Shown: piece by piece, positions 1 through 6,034 of the stretch | Layout: the number at the start of each line of letters is the position of its first letter | Position numbering within the stretch: the stretch's first letter is position 1 | NCBI GenBank assembly: GCA_005805045.1 | Contig: SYNW01000131.1 | Location: 1-6,034 of the forward strand | Reading direction: 5' to 3' | Length of the DNA stretch: 6,034 nucleotides | From: Actinomycetota bacterium | GTDB lineage: Bacteria; Actinomycetota; Acidimicrobiia; Acidimicrobiales; Ilumatobacteraceae | Notes under the pieces: model-generated | What the model was told of the DNA's origin: nothing | The model's input: only the letters and a program-made list of their open reading frames with translations | The model's database searches: none | Program-made: the position numbers and the translations under genes

Positions 1-890
1 AATCCGCCACGAAACAGCAGGTCGTAACCCACGGTTCCTGCGTCTGTGCCTTCAATGACGGTGTTGAACCTCCACATCATCAAAGCCAATGCGACCAAAC
101 CGATAACGCCGATTACGTCAAAGATTTTGCTCGCCCCCGCCCGCGAACTTTGCAACAGCCATGGTCGCCACCAAATCGCCAGCGCCGCACCGAGTAGCAG
201 ACCACTTGAACGGGTGAATGTACCCAAAAATAAATAGTCAACGCGTGAGACAGATTGTCCGAACAGGCTGGTGAACTGCTCTGGCGTGTCGGCAATCGTC
301 GAGATCGTGCCCGTCTTGTAGACCACACCCATATATACGGTCAACGCAACTGCGAGACCGAAGAACACGGCGCTGACGATTGGCAACCGTCGCTTGCCAA
401 ACTTGGCGACGATCAACATCACGATCGGCCAGATCAAATAAAACTGTTCTTCAACCGCCAATGACCACAAATGTCGCAACGGTACGAATTCGAAAGACGT
501 GAAATAACTCGTGCCCACCCAAATCTGAAACCAGTTGAAGCCATAAAATAGTGCTGCGACTACATCGCCACGCAAAGTGCCGAGAATATCCCGCTGAAAA
601 ATCGCGGCAAAAACCACCACACCCAAAACGACGGTCCACAGCGCTGGCAACAAGCGTCGCGCCCGACGCAACCAGAACTGTTTCAGGCTGACAGTGCCGC
701 TCTTTTCTGACTCGGCGAGCAACAACAGCGTGATCAGATATCCGCTGATCACGAAGAACACTTCAACGCCGAGAAATCCGCCGGGCAACCAGAGCTTGTT
801 GGCGTGATAAACAATCACAGCCAAAACCGAAAGAGCACGAATGCCGTCGAGCGACGGGATATATGTCAAAAGATCAGATCGTTTATTCAT
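1..890 (-). CDS. Acyltransferase 3 family membrane protein (OafA/YrhL type), N-terminal part; 3' end outside window
   Basis: This is an integral membrane O-acyltransferase; the family transfers acetyl or other acyl groups onto surface sugars such as O-antigen, peptidoglycan or exopolysaccharide. The open frame gives 296 residues before the left edge and no stop is reached. Family marks are clear. Residues 15-29 carry DGIRAL and the R-x10-H pair (R18, H29) in the first membrane helix. GVEVFFVISGYLIT is at 41-54, LRRARRLLPAL at 74-84, LRHLWSLAVEEQFYLIWP at 138-155 and TFTRSSGLLLGAALA at 224-238. Several hydrophobic helices follow one another. The ATG at 890 is the only usable start: the same frame has a stop at 918-920 and no ATG, GTG or TTG in between. 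No Shine-Dalgarno sequence is visible, and the gene begins 13 bases after sucD, so translation may depend on coupling. Acyl substrate and acceptor cannot be read from the sequence. Whether a C-terminal SGNH domain follows is unknown because the gene is cut. Confidence 0.93.
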   Translation of the reverse strand, partial: MNKRSDLLTYIPSLDGIRALSVLAVIVYHANKLWLPGGFLGVEVFFVISGYLITLLLLAESEKSGTVSLKQFWLRRARRLLPALWTVVLGVVVFAAIFQRDILGTLRGDVVAALFYGFNWFQIWVGTSYFTSFEFVPLRHLWSLAVEEQFYLIWPIVMLIVAKFGKRRLPIVSAVFFGLAVALTVYMGVVYKTGTISTIADTPEQFTSLFGQSVSRVDYLFLGTFTRSSGLLLGAALAIWWRPWLLQSSRAGASKIFDVIGVIGLVALALMMWRFNTVIEGTDAGTVGYDLLFRGG

Positions 891-892
891 CG

Positions 893-905
893 AAGACCAA
901 GTCTT
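893..905 (-). repeat. Short perfect inverted repeat between sucD and the acyltransferase gene
   Basis: The arms AAGAC and GTCTT are separated by three bases and can form a 5-bp hairpin in the leftward transcript. It overlaps two bases of the sucD stop codon and ends two bases before the ATG of the acyltransferase, where a ribosome-binding site would normally sit. It has no U-tract and is too weak for an intrinsic terminator. A chance occurrence is possible. Confidence 0.35.
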
Positions 906-1800
906 ACATTGATGCGGTTATTTGTGCCATCAGCTCGCATGCTTCAGTCGGGTTCAAACCAACCTTGACACCAGCGCTACGCAGGGCATCCATCTTGCCT
1001 TGCGCCGTGCCTTTGCCACCAGAAACAATCGCTCCGGCATGTCCCATTTTTTTGCCGGCTGGTGCCGTGACACCTGCGATGTAGGCGCTCATCGGTTTTG
1101 TTACATGCGTCATGATGAACTCGGCTGCCTCTTCTTCGGCTGTGCCACCAATTTCACCGATCATGATGATCGCATGCGTTTCAGGATCAGATTGAAACTC
1201 GGCCAAGCAATCCACGAACGATGTGCCGGGCACGGGGTCGCCACCAATGCCGACACAAGTCGACACACCGATGCTGCGCTGTTTCAATTCGAATAGCGCC
1301 TGATATGTCAGCGTGCCCGAGCGCGAAACGATGCCAACATTGGGTCCAGTCACGGTTGGCAATGCCGCAATCTCACCTGCGGTGATGCCGATATTGCACT
1401 TACCCGGGCTGATGATGCCAGGGCAATTCGGCCCGAGCAATCGAGTCTTGGGAAAATCGCGTTGCAATGTGGCAAACACCCGCGCTTCGTCCTGCGCGGG
1501 CACACCTTCTGTGATGCAAACCACGAAGCCAATGCCGGCTCTTGCGGCTTCAAGAATCGCCGCAGGTGCTGCCTTTGGTGGCACTGCAATGAACGAAGCA
1601 GTCGCACCTGTTGCAGCGACTGCACTCTCAACCGTGTCGTAGATTTTGATTCCTTCGACATCTTGACCCGCTTTGCCCGGCGTCACGCCAGCGACGATTT
1701 GCGTGCCATAGTCGCGATTGCGCAAACCATGGAAACGACCTTGTCCGCCCGTCAAACCTTGCACGAGCACTTTGGTTTTTTCGTTGACGAAAATCGCCAT
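904..1800 (-). CDS. sucD: Succinate-CoA ligase (ADP/GDP-forming) subunit alpha
   Basis: SucD is the alpha subunit of succinyl-CoA synthetase, the TCA-cycle enzyme that converts succinyl-CoA, nucleoside diphosphate and phosphate into succinate, CoA and nucleoside triphosphate. It acts in the cytoplasm with SucC. The protein has 298 residues, close to the usual 285-300. The N-terminal CoA-binding Rossmann domain shows QGLTGGQGRFH (14-24) and AGVTPGKAG (37-45). LLGPNCPGIISPGK is at 121-134 and GIVSRSGTLTYQ at 156-167. The ligase domain carries GHAGAIVSGGKG (253-264), in which H254 is the histidine phosphorylated during catalysis. The start at 1800 is preferred: an ATG at 1845 would add 15 residues lying entirely inside sucC, whereas MAIFVNEKTKV matches the family N-terminus and follows a good ribosome-binding site. 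Only one base separates it from the sucC stop, so the two are translationally coupled. All key residues are present and nothing suggests decay. Confidence 0.98.
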   Translation of the reverse strand: MAIFVNEKTKVLVQGLTGGQGRFHGLRNRDYGTQIVAGVTPGKAGQDVEGIKIYDTVESAVAATGATASFIAVPPKAAPAAILEAARAGIGFVVCITEGVPAQDEARVFATLQRDFPKTRLLGPNCPGIISPGKCNIGITAGEIAALPTVTGPNVGIVSRSGTLTYQALFELKQRSIGVSTCVGIGGDPVPGTSFVDCLAEFQSDPETHAIIMIGEIGGTAEEEAAEFIMTHVTKPMSAYIAGVTAPAGKKMGHAGAIVSGGKGTAQGKMDALRSAGVKVGLNPTEACELMAQITASM

Positions 1801-1801
1801 G

Positions 1802-2953
1802 TTACTTCTTTCCTGCAATTTCGACTGCGCTGCGCGCAGCCTCAAGCATCGTCGGTCGCGAAATCAACTGCGACTCGGCAAGCCCCGCTGCGGCAATAAT
1901 CGCTCGTCCCTCTGTCGCATTTGTGCCGTCAAGTCGAATCACGATCGGTGCGCGCAACTTGACGCGCTTCATCGCTTCGACGATGCCCTTGGCGACTTCA
2001 TCGCCTCGGGTGATGCCACCGAAGATATTGATGAAAATACTCTTGACCTTGGCATCCGAATTAATCACTTCAAGCGCCGCAGTCATCAACTCGGCGTTCG
2101 CACCGCCGCCGATATCCAAAAAATTCGCGGCTTTTCCGCCGACCTGATTTACGACGTCTAGCGTGCTCATCGCCAAGCCGGCACCGTTGGCGATGATGCC
2201 GACCGAGCCGTCGAGACCGATGTATTGCAGATTTTTTTCACGCGCAAGACTCTCGCGCTCGTCTAGTTCTTCGGTAAGGCGATATTCGTCCCACTCGGGG
2301 TGACGAAAGGCCGCATTGTCATCGAGCGTGACCTTGGCGTCGAGGGCATGCACCTCGCCATTTGGTTTCAAAATCAGCGGATTAATCTCTGCCAAGTCGC
2401 AATCACCTTTGGTGAAGCACTCGTAAAGTTTGACCAGCATCGCCGCTACGCCGTCTTGTGCTTTTTCTGCAATGCGCGCATCAGCCACGGCGCGTTTTGC
2501 CGCATCAAGAGTCAGTCCTTCAACCGGGTTGACATGCAATTTGACTATCGCAGTTGGGTCGACAACCGCCACGTGTTCGATATCGACACCTCCCTGAGCC
2601 GAGAGCATCAGCAAATGTCGCTTGGCCGAGCGGTCCAATGTGAACGAAGCGTAATACTCTTCGGCGATATCAGAAGCGTGCTCAACCCAAACGCGCTTGA
2701 CGATGTGACCCTTGATGTTCATCCCCAAAATATTCTTTGCGTGCAACCGCACTTCATCGACATTGTTCGCCAACTTGATGCCACCGGCTTTGCCACGGCC
2801 GCCAACTTGCACTTGCGCTTTGATCACGACGGGATACTTCGCGAGTTCGGCCTGTGTAACCGCTTCGTCGACTGTTAGTGCAACACCACCAGCCGAGACT
2901 GCAATGTCGTATCGCGCGAAATACTGCTTTCCCTGGTACTCAAATAAATCCAC
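1802..2953 (-). CDS. sucC: Succinate-CoA ligase subunit beta
   Basis: SucC is the beta subunit of succinyl-CoA synthetase; it binds the nucleotide and succinate and completes the active site with SucD. The protein is 383 residues, near the E. coli length of 388. An ATP-grasp domain occupies roughly the first 235 residues, opening with the typical MDLFEYQGKQYFARY and carrying K45 and GGRGKAGG (51-58) in the nucleotide site. EINPL (189-193) and D205 are the expected magnesium-binding region. The C-terminal ligase/CoA-binding-like domain contains GIIANGAGLAMSTLD (252-266), FLDIGGGA (278-285), FGGITRGD (311-318) and GTNATEGR (343-350). The start codon is GTG, supported by AAAGGA six bases upstream and by alignment of the family N-terminus. 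It lies 14 bases downstream of the B12-binding gene and one base upstream of sucD. ATP versus GTP preference cannot be decided from the sequence alone. Confidence 0.98.
   Translation of the reverse strand: MDLFEYQGKQYFARYDIAVSAGGVALTVDEAVTQAELAKYPVVIKAQVQVGGRGKAGGIKLANNVDEVRLHAKNILGMNIKGHIVKRVWVEHASDIAEEYYASFTLDRSAKRHLLMLSAQGGVDIEHVAVVDPTAIVKLHVNPVEGLTLDAAKRAVADARIAEKAQDGVAAMLVKLYECFTKGDCDLAEINPLILKPNGEVHALDAKVTLDDNAAFRHPEWDEYRLTEELDERESLAREKNLQYIGLDGSVGIIANGAGLAMSTLDVVNQVGGKAANFLDIGGGANAELMTAALEVINSDAKVKSIFINIFGGITRGDEVAKGIVEAMKRVKLRAPIVIRLDGTNATEGRAIIAAAGLAESQLISRPTMLEAARSAVEIAGKK
1808..1814 (-). promoter_or_regulatory. Ribosome-binding site for sucD inside the end of sucC
   Basis: AGGAAAG reads on the minus strand seven bases before the ATG at 1800 and lies in the last codons of sucC. 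It decides the sucD start in favour of 1800 over the in-frame ATG at 1845. Confidence 0.75.
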
Positions 2954-2959
2954 TCAAAT

Positions 2960-2965
2960 TCCTTT
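2960..2965 (-). promoter_or_regulatory. Ribosome-binding site for sucC
   Basis: AAAGGA on the minus strand ends six bases before the GTG at 2953. It supports use of this non-ATG start and lies just after the stop of the upstream B12-binding gene. Confidence 0.75.
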
Positions 2966-2967
2966 GT

Positions 2968-3375
2968 TCAGTTTTCTTCGCGTGAGTCGAGCGCCAACTC
3001 TAACCACTTGGCAATGTCCCCGAGCGAAGAGCCCGGTCCGAAAATTTCGCCAACGCCCTGTTGTTTGAGCACAGCAACATCATCTTTGGGAATCACCCCG
3101 CCGCCAAAAATCAAGATCTCACCAAGTTTGCGATTTCGCAACTCTTCGATCACCCTTGGGAACAAAGTCAAATGTGCCCCCGATAGCAGCGACAAACCCA
3201 CGGCATCGGCGTCTTCTTGCAGCACAGTTTCGGCGATTTGCTCGGGTGTCTGGTGCAAACCCGTATATATGACCTCAAAACCGTGGTCACGCAAGGCGCG
3301 GGTGATCGTCTTGGCCCCACGGTCATGGCCATCCAGGCCGGGCTTGGCAACGACTACGCGATAATTTCGTTTCAC
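2968..3375 (-). CDS. Stand-alone cobalamin-binding subunit of an acyl-CoA mutase (IcmB / methylmalonyl-CoA mutase C-terminal type)
   Basis: This 135-residue cytoplasmic protein is a single B12-binding Rossmann-like domain. It matches the small subunit of isobutyryl-CoA-type mutases and the C-terminal domain of methylmalonyl-CoA mutase. These enzymes rearrange acyl-CoA carbon skeletons with adenosylcobalamin. The base-off/His-on motif D-x-H-x2-G is intact in GLDGHDRG (D15, H17, G20), with H17 the predicted cobalt ligand. The other cofactor motifs are present: GLSLLSGAH (60-68), FGGGVIP (90-96) and FGPGSS (112-117). The start is GTG at 3375; an in-frame TGA two codons upstream rules out extension, and homologues begin similarly just before RVVVAKPGLDGHDRG. 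The substrate-binding large subunit is not in this window, so the exact substrate (methylmalonyl-, isobutyryl- or hydroxyisobutyryl-CoA) is open. It is the first gene of the sucC-sucD operon, which fits delivery of succinyl-CoA if the reaction is methylmalonyl-CoA isomerisation. The similarity to Streptomyces IcmB is from memory. Confidence 0.93.
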   Translation of the reverse strand: MKRNYRVVVAKPGLDGHDRGAKTITRALRDHGFEVIYTGLHQTPEQIAETVLQEDADAVGLSLLSGAHLTLFPRVIEELRNRKLGEILIFGGGVIPKDDVAVLKQQGVGEIFGPGSSLGDIAKWLELALDSREEN

Positions 3376-3382
3376 AACTCAA

Positions 3383-3390
3383 TAACCTTA
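3383..3390. promoter_or_regulatory. Candidate bidirectional promoter: mirrored -10 hexamers in the 19-base divergent gap
   Basis: The plus strand reads TAACCTTA. TAACCT (3383-3388) fits TANNNT on the plus strand and ends six bases before the ATG at 3395, which places transcription start on that A and predicts a leaderless message. The minus strand reads TAAGGT (3390-3385), also TANNNT, with a predicted start near 3378, about three bases before the GTG at 3375. No convincing -35 element is visible on either side. The minus-strand bases AAGG (3389-3386) could instead be a weakly spaced ribosome-binding site. Confidence 0.45.
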
Positions 3391-3394
3391 CGAC

Positions 3395-3874
3395 ATGCGC
3401 CGTATCGAATTCACATCGCCAATTAGTCGCGCAGTTGCCCCAGTTGTCGGGGGCATTCTCGGGTTCGCGGTTTTATTCGGTGTGACCTGGATTTTTGCCG
3501 GCATGGCCACCGACAATCGTCAACGCAACCCAGAAACAATCCCACAAACTTTCGAAATTGGCCGAGTTGACGATATTGCAAAACTGGTCAGCGAAGGTGG
3601 CCCGATTCTTTATCCAGATTTGCGCGACTCAACCGGCAAAAGATCTATCGTGATCGACCACCAGGGCGACGACCCGGCCAAAGGCTGGCAGGTTTATTAC
3701 GCCTACCCCGCTGACCGCGATGAGACCTGCCTCGTTGAGCACATTCAAGACTCCCGAAACTTTACGGATTGCGAAGGTCGCACACTCGACGTCAAAGAAT
3801 TGCAGTTGCCGCTCGACGTACGACCGATCGTCGAAAATTTGAAAACCCTGTTGATTGATTTGCGCGCCGGCTAA
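3395..3874 (+). CDS. Membrane-anchored protein with Rieske-like outer domain lacking metal ligands; function unknown
   Basis: A 159-residue protein. A short N-terminus with arginines at 2, 3 and 12 precedes one hydrophobic helix at about residues 14-37, predicting a signal anchor with the rest (38-159) outside the membrane. The outer part includes GGPILYPDL (68-76), HQGDDPAKGW (89-98), CLVEH (112-116) and FTDCEGRTLD (123-132). I do not recognise a named family. The spacing of C112 and C126 and the F-x-x-C-x-G pattern resemble the second half of Rieske domains. In the alignment I propose, the two cysteines match the structural disulfide pair, while the four iron-sulfur ligand positions are D107, D109, T124 and E127. 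It would therefore not bind a cluster. The ATG has no Shine-Dalgarno sequence and lies 20 bases from the divergent GTG, consistent with leaderless expression. The codon pattern looks like its neighbours, and the gene fills the space between two core loci, so I believe it is real. An alternative is an unrelated lipid- or wall-associated domain. Confidence 0.82.
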   Translation: MRRIEFTSPISRAVAPVVGGILGFAVLFGVTWIFAGMATDNRQRNPETIPQTFEIGRVDDIAKLVSEGGPILYPDLRDSTGKRSIVIDHQGDDPAKGWQVYYAYPADRDETCLVEHIQDSRNFTDCEGRTLDVKELQLPLDVRPIVENLKTLLIDLRAG

Positions 3875-3883
3875 AAATTTTTT
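3873..3883. terminator. Symmetric A5T6 tract between convergent stops; possible weak two-way terminator
   Basis: AAAAATTTTTT covers most of the 15-base gap between the plus-strand stop (3872-3874) and the helicase stop (3890-3892), so it gives a U-run to transcripts from both sides. On the plus strand a GC-rich GCGCGCCGGC precedes it, but no clean stem-loop can be drawn. A second T-run lies at 3898-3904 inside the helicase end. Treat as a candidate only. Confidence 0.25.
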
Positions 3884-3889
3884 GACTCG

Positions 3890-6034
3890 CTAATTTATTT
3901 TTTTGAGTGGTGCCCACGCCAGGGCCAAATGTTTTTTACCGTGATTTACGAACTCGATAGTTGCCTCTGTTGATTCGCCAGAGCCACGAATGTTGATGAT
4001 TACTCCTTCGCCAAACGACGGATGCTCGACATCGTCACCAACTTTCAACCCGGAGTTTGCGCCAGTCAGGTCGCCAACTGCTTCGCCTTCTCGACGATAT
4101 TTCGGCACCGTCGCCCGAGTCCACTCGATTTTTTTGCCGGTGTTCTGTTCTGATCGTGGTCGATAACTACCACGACCCTCATCGGCGCCAGAGTCAACGC
4201 TGCCTTCGCGTTGCAGCAACTCGCCAGGAATTTCATCCAAGAAACGTGACGGTGGGTTGTACTGCGACGAGCCATAAAGATTTCGACTCCAGGCATGGGA
4301 CAAGAACAATTTTTCTTTGGCTCGAGTGATGCCGACATACGCCAAACGACGCTCTTCTTCGAGTTCACTCTGGTCGTTCAAAGCCCGACTATGGGGAAAG
4401 ATGCCCTCTTCCATGCCGACGATAAACACGACAGGAAACTCGAGCCCCTTGGCTGAATGCAAAGTCATCAGCGTCACGTGGTTGTCTGAGTCAATTTGAT
4501 CGGTGTCGGCAACCAGCGCCACTTGTTCTAAAAATTCGTCGACTTGCGTGAACTCACTGGCACTGCCAATCAATTCCGCCAAGTTTTCATAGCGACCGTC
4601 TGATTCGACTGTGCCCTCGGCCTGCAATTCACTCATGTAACCGCTGGCCTCAAGCGCATGTCGCAAAACCGGCCCTGGCCCCTGCCCTAAGCGCGACTCA
4701 AGGTCGTCGATCAAAGCGACGAAACTAGCGATGCCCTTGGCTGCAGCGGCCCCGATCCCTGCATCTGCAGTTCGACGCAGAGCGATCGCAAACGCGATCT
4801 TTTCTTTGTTGGCGTAGGCGTCGAGGCGGTCAACTGTCGTGTCGCCGATGCCACGCTTCGGCACATTTAAAATTCGCTTCAGGCTGACCTCATCAAGCGG
4901 GTTCGCCGCACAGCGAATATACGCCAACGCATCTTTGATTTCACGGCGGTCATAGAACCGAGTGCCGCCAATGACTTTGTAGGGCACGCCCGCCTGCATC
5001 AGGCTCTCTTCCAAGATGCGACTCTGGGCGTTGGTGCGATAAAAAACCGCCATCTCGCGCCACTCGCGACCATGACTCTTTTTTATCTGCGTAAGTTGCG
5101 AGATCACCCAATTTGATTCGTGATATTCGTCGTCGGCATAAAACCGCACGACGCGATCGCCTTCGCCAAGTTCGCTCCAGAGTTCTTTGGGTTTGCGCTC
5201 GGCATTGTTGGTGATCACTGCGTTTGCAGCATCAAGAATTGTCTGGGTGCTGCGATAGTTCTGGGCCAGAACCACAACCGTAACTTCAGGAAACGCGGTC
5301 TCGAATTGCAAAATATTTCTGAAGTCTGCACCGCGAAAGCGATAGACCGATTGGTCGGTATCACCAACCACACAGACATTGTGGTGTGCATCGGCCAACA
5401 TCATCACTATCGCGTTTTGCGCGATATTCGTGTCTTGATATTCGTCGATCAAGATATGTTCGAAGCGTTGTTGATATTGCGCCAGGACATCTTTGTGTTC
5501 GCGAAACAGTTTTACCGTGTTGATCAACAAGTCGTCAAAGTCCATCGCCCCAGCTTTTAACAGTCGAGATTGATATTCGCGGTAAATCTCTGCATACTTC
5601 GTTTCGAACACATTGTCGGCATTCGACAACGCCTGGTCGGGCAAAATTAATTCGTTTTTCCACAAGCTGATTCGGGCGTGCACACCGCGCGCCGGAAACC
5701 GCTTGGCATCCAATCCGCGATCGCGAATGACATAACTAACCAAACGCTGCGCATCTGACTGGTCGTAAATCGAAAATGTCTTCGGATATCCAATCTGCTC
5801 GGCTTGCATCCGCAAAATTCGCACGCACGCCGCATGAAATGTACTGACCCACATGCGCTCGGCAACTTTGCCGACGAGTGCCTCGACTCGTTCGCGCATC
5901 TCACCGGCCGCCTTGTTGGTGAACGTGATCGCCAAAACTCGCATCGGGTGCGTGCCCTGGTTGATCAGGTGCGCGACACGATAGGTCAGTACACGGGTCT
6001 TGCCCGAGCCCGCACCTGCGACTACTAGTAGCGG
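3890..6034 (-). CDS. pcrA: ATP-dependent DNA helicase UvrD/PcrA, 5' end outside window
   Basis: This is a superfamily 1A 3'-5' DNA helicase of the UvrD/PcrA group, acting in repair, replication restart and removal of stalled complexes. Here 714 residues are visible, counted from the right edge, beginning at PLLVVAGAGSGKT; probably 20-40 N-terminal residues are missing. The ATG at 5944 is internal and not the start. Helicase motifs run in order: Walker A GAGSGKT (7-13), Ia ITFTNKAAGEM (36-46), II DEYQDT (197-202), III VGDTDQSVYRFRGAD (223-237), IV QNYRST (258-263), V TLMTLHSAKGLEFP (521-534) and VI LAYVGITRAKEK (564-575). A charged, low-complexity linker at about 610-660 leads to a C-terminal Tudor-like domain with LKVGDDVEHPSFGEGVI (663-679), the PcrA segment known in other bacteria to contact RNA polymerase. 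All catalytic residues are intact and the visible length fits a full enzyme of about 740 residues. Its stop faces the plus-strand gene across 15 bases. PcrA rather than RecB or Rep is favoured by the Tudor-like tail. Confidence 0.97.
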   Translation of the reverse strand, partial: PLLVVAGAGSGKTRVLTYRVAHLINQGTHPMRVLAITFTNKAAGEMRERVEALVGKVAERMWVSTFHAACVRILRMQAEQIGYPKTFSIYDQSDAQRLVSYVIRDRGLDAKRFPARGVHARISLWKNELILPDQALSNADNVFETKYAEIYREYQSRLLKAGAMDFDDLLINTVKLFREHKDVLAQYQQRFEHILIDEYQDTNIAQNAIVMMLADAHHNVCVVGDTDQSVYRFRGADFRNILQFETAFPEVTVVVLAQNYRSTQTILDAANAVITNNAERKPKELWSELGEGDRVVRFYADDEYHESNWVISQLTQIKKSHGREWREMAVFYRTNAQSRILEESLMQAGVPYKVIGGTRFYDRREIKDALAYIRCAANPLDEVSLKRILNVPKRGIGDTTVDRLDAYANKEKIAFAIALRRTADAGIGAAAAKGIASFVALIDDLESRLGQGPGPVLRHALEASGYMSELQAEGTVESDGRYENLAELIGSASEFTQVDEFLEQVALVADTDQIDSDNHVTLMTLHSAKGLEFPVVFIVGMEEGIFPHSRALNDQSELEEERRLAYVGITRAKEKLFLSHAWSRNLYGSSQYNPPSRFLDEIPGELLQREGSVDSGADEGRGSYRPRSEQNTGKKIEWTRATVPKYRREGEAVGDLTGANSGLKVGDDVEHPSFGEGVIINIRGSGESTEATIEFVNHGKKHLALAWAPLKKIN

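Larger units (their letters stand above)
1..3375 (-). other. Predicted four-gene operon: B12-binding subunit, sucC, sucD, acyltransferase
   Basis: Four minus-strand genes follow one another with gaps of 14, 1 and 13 bases and no terminator-like structure between them. The only upstream space for a promoter is the 19-base gap with the divergent gene, or sequence within that gene. Further genes may follow past the left edge. Confidence 0.75.

Noticed and set aside
451..639. Short minus-strand open frame within the acyltransferase region
   Set aside because: It is in another frame of the same strand; the continuous 296-residue frame with all family motifs explains the region.
1801..1845. Longer sucD starting at the ATG at 1845
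   Set aside because: The extra 15 residues lie wholly within sucC, are not typical of the family N-terminus, and the ATG at 1800 has a well-placed ribosome-binding site.
1462..2161. Overlapping plus-strand open frames of about 145 codons opposite sucD and sucC
   Set aside because: They overlap each other and two conserved genes in opposite frames, with cysteine- and arginine-rich products typical of shadow frames.
2300..2878. Plus-strand open frame of 192 codons opposite sucC
   Set aside because: It is antisense to a clearly conserved gene, its product shows no recognisable domain, and it reflects the codon pattern of sucC.
3395..3874. Toxin, immunity or defence role for the small membrane protein next to the helicase
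   Set aside because: No partner gene, nuclease motif or mobile-element sign is present; the helicase is the housekeeping PcrA type and the neighbourhood is core metabolism.
5420..5450. Repeated GATATTCGT strings
   Set aside because: They code for parts of the helicase motif II region and its flanks, and occur too irregularly to be a repeat array.
5120..5560. Plus-strand open frame of 146 codons opposite the helicase
   Set aside because: It lies fully within the helicase coding sequence opposite motifs II-IV and has no independent support.
5942..5944. ATG taken as the start of the helicase
   Set aside because: The same frame continues to the right edge and encodes the Walker A motif upstream of this methionine, so it is internal.

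Overview
The window reads as ordinary chromosomal core DNA of a high-to-mid GC bacterium, most likely an actinobacterium and plausibly an Acidimicrobiia-type lineage. That placement is inference. It rests on the PcrA type with a C-terminal Tudor-like domain, an IcmB-like B12 protein next to sucCD (a neighbourhood I recall from Streptomyces), GTG starts, and an apparently leaderless gene. There are no RNA genes, insertion sequences, CRISPR arrays, phage genes or long non-coding stretches; genes occupy nearly every base.

Layout, left to right. Bases 1-890 (minus) hold the N-terminal 296 residues of an OafA/YrhL-type membrane acyltransferase that runs off the left edge. Then come sucD (904-1800, minus) and sucC (1802-2953, minus), the two subunits of succinyl-CoA synthetase. 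Next is a stand-alone cobalamin-binding mutase small subunit (2968-3375, minus). These four genes are transcribed leftwards in the order B12 protein, sucC, sucD, acyltransferase, with gaps of 14, 1 and 13 bases, so they very probably form one operon. A divergent gene on the plus strand (3395-3874) encodes a small membrane-anchored protein whose outer domain resembles a Rieske fold that has lost its iron-sulfur ligands. It ends 15 bases from the convergent stop of a UvrD/PcrA helicase (3890 to beyond 6034, minus), which lacks only its extreme N-terminus because of the right window edge.

Functionally, the central operon sits at the succinyl-CoA node. A B12 mutase small subunit, once paired with a large subunit encoded elsewhere, would feed acyl-CoA units such as those from propionate or branched-chain degradation towards succinyl-CoA. 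SucCD interconverts succinyl-CoA with succinate plus ATP or GTP. The downstream acyltransferase may decorate an envelope glycan.

I found no convincing undescribed multi-gene system. The most interesting details are the 19-base divergent intergenic region with mirrored -10 hexamers, the ligand-less Rieske-like protein, and the acyltransferase coupled to sucCD.
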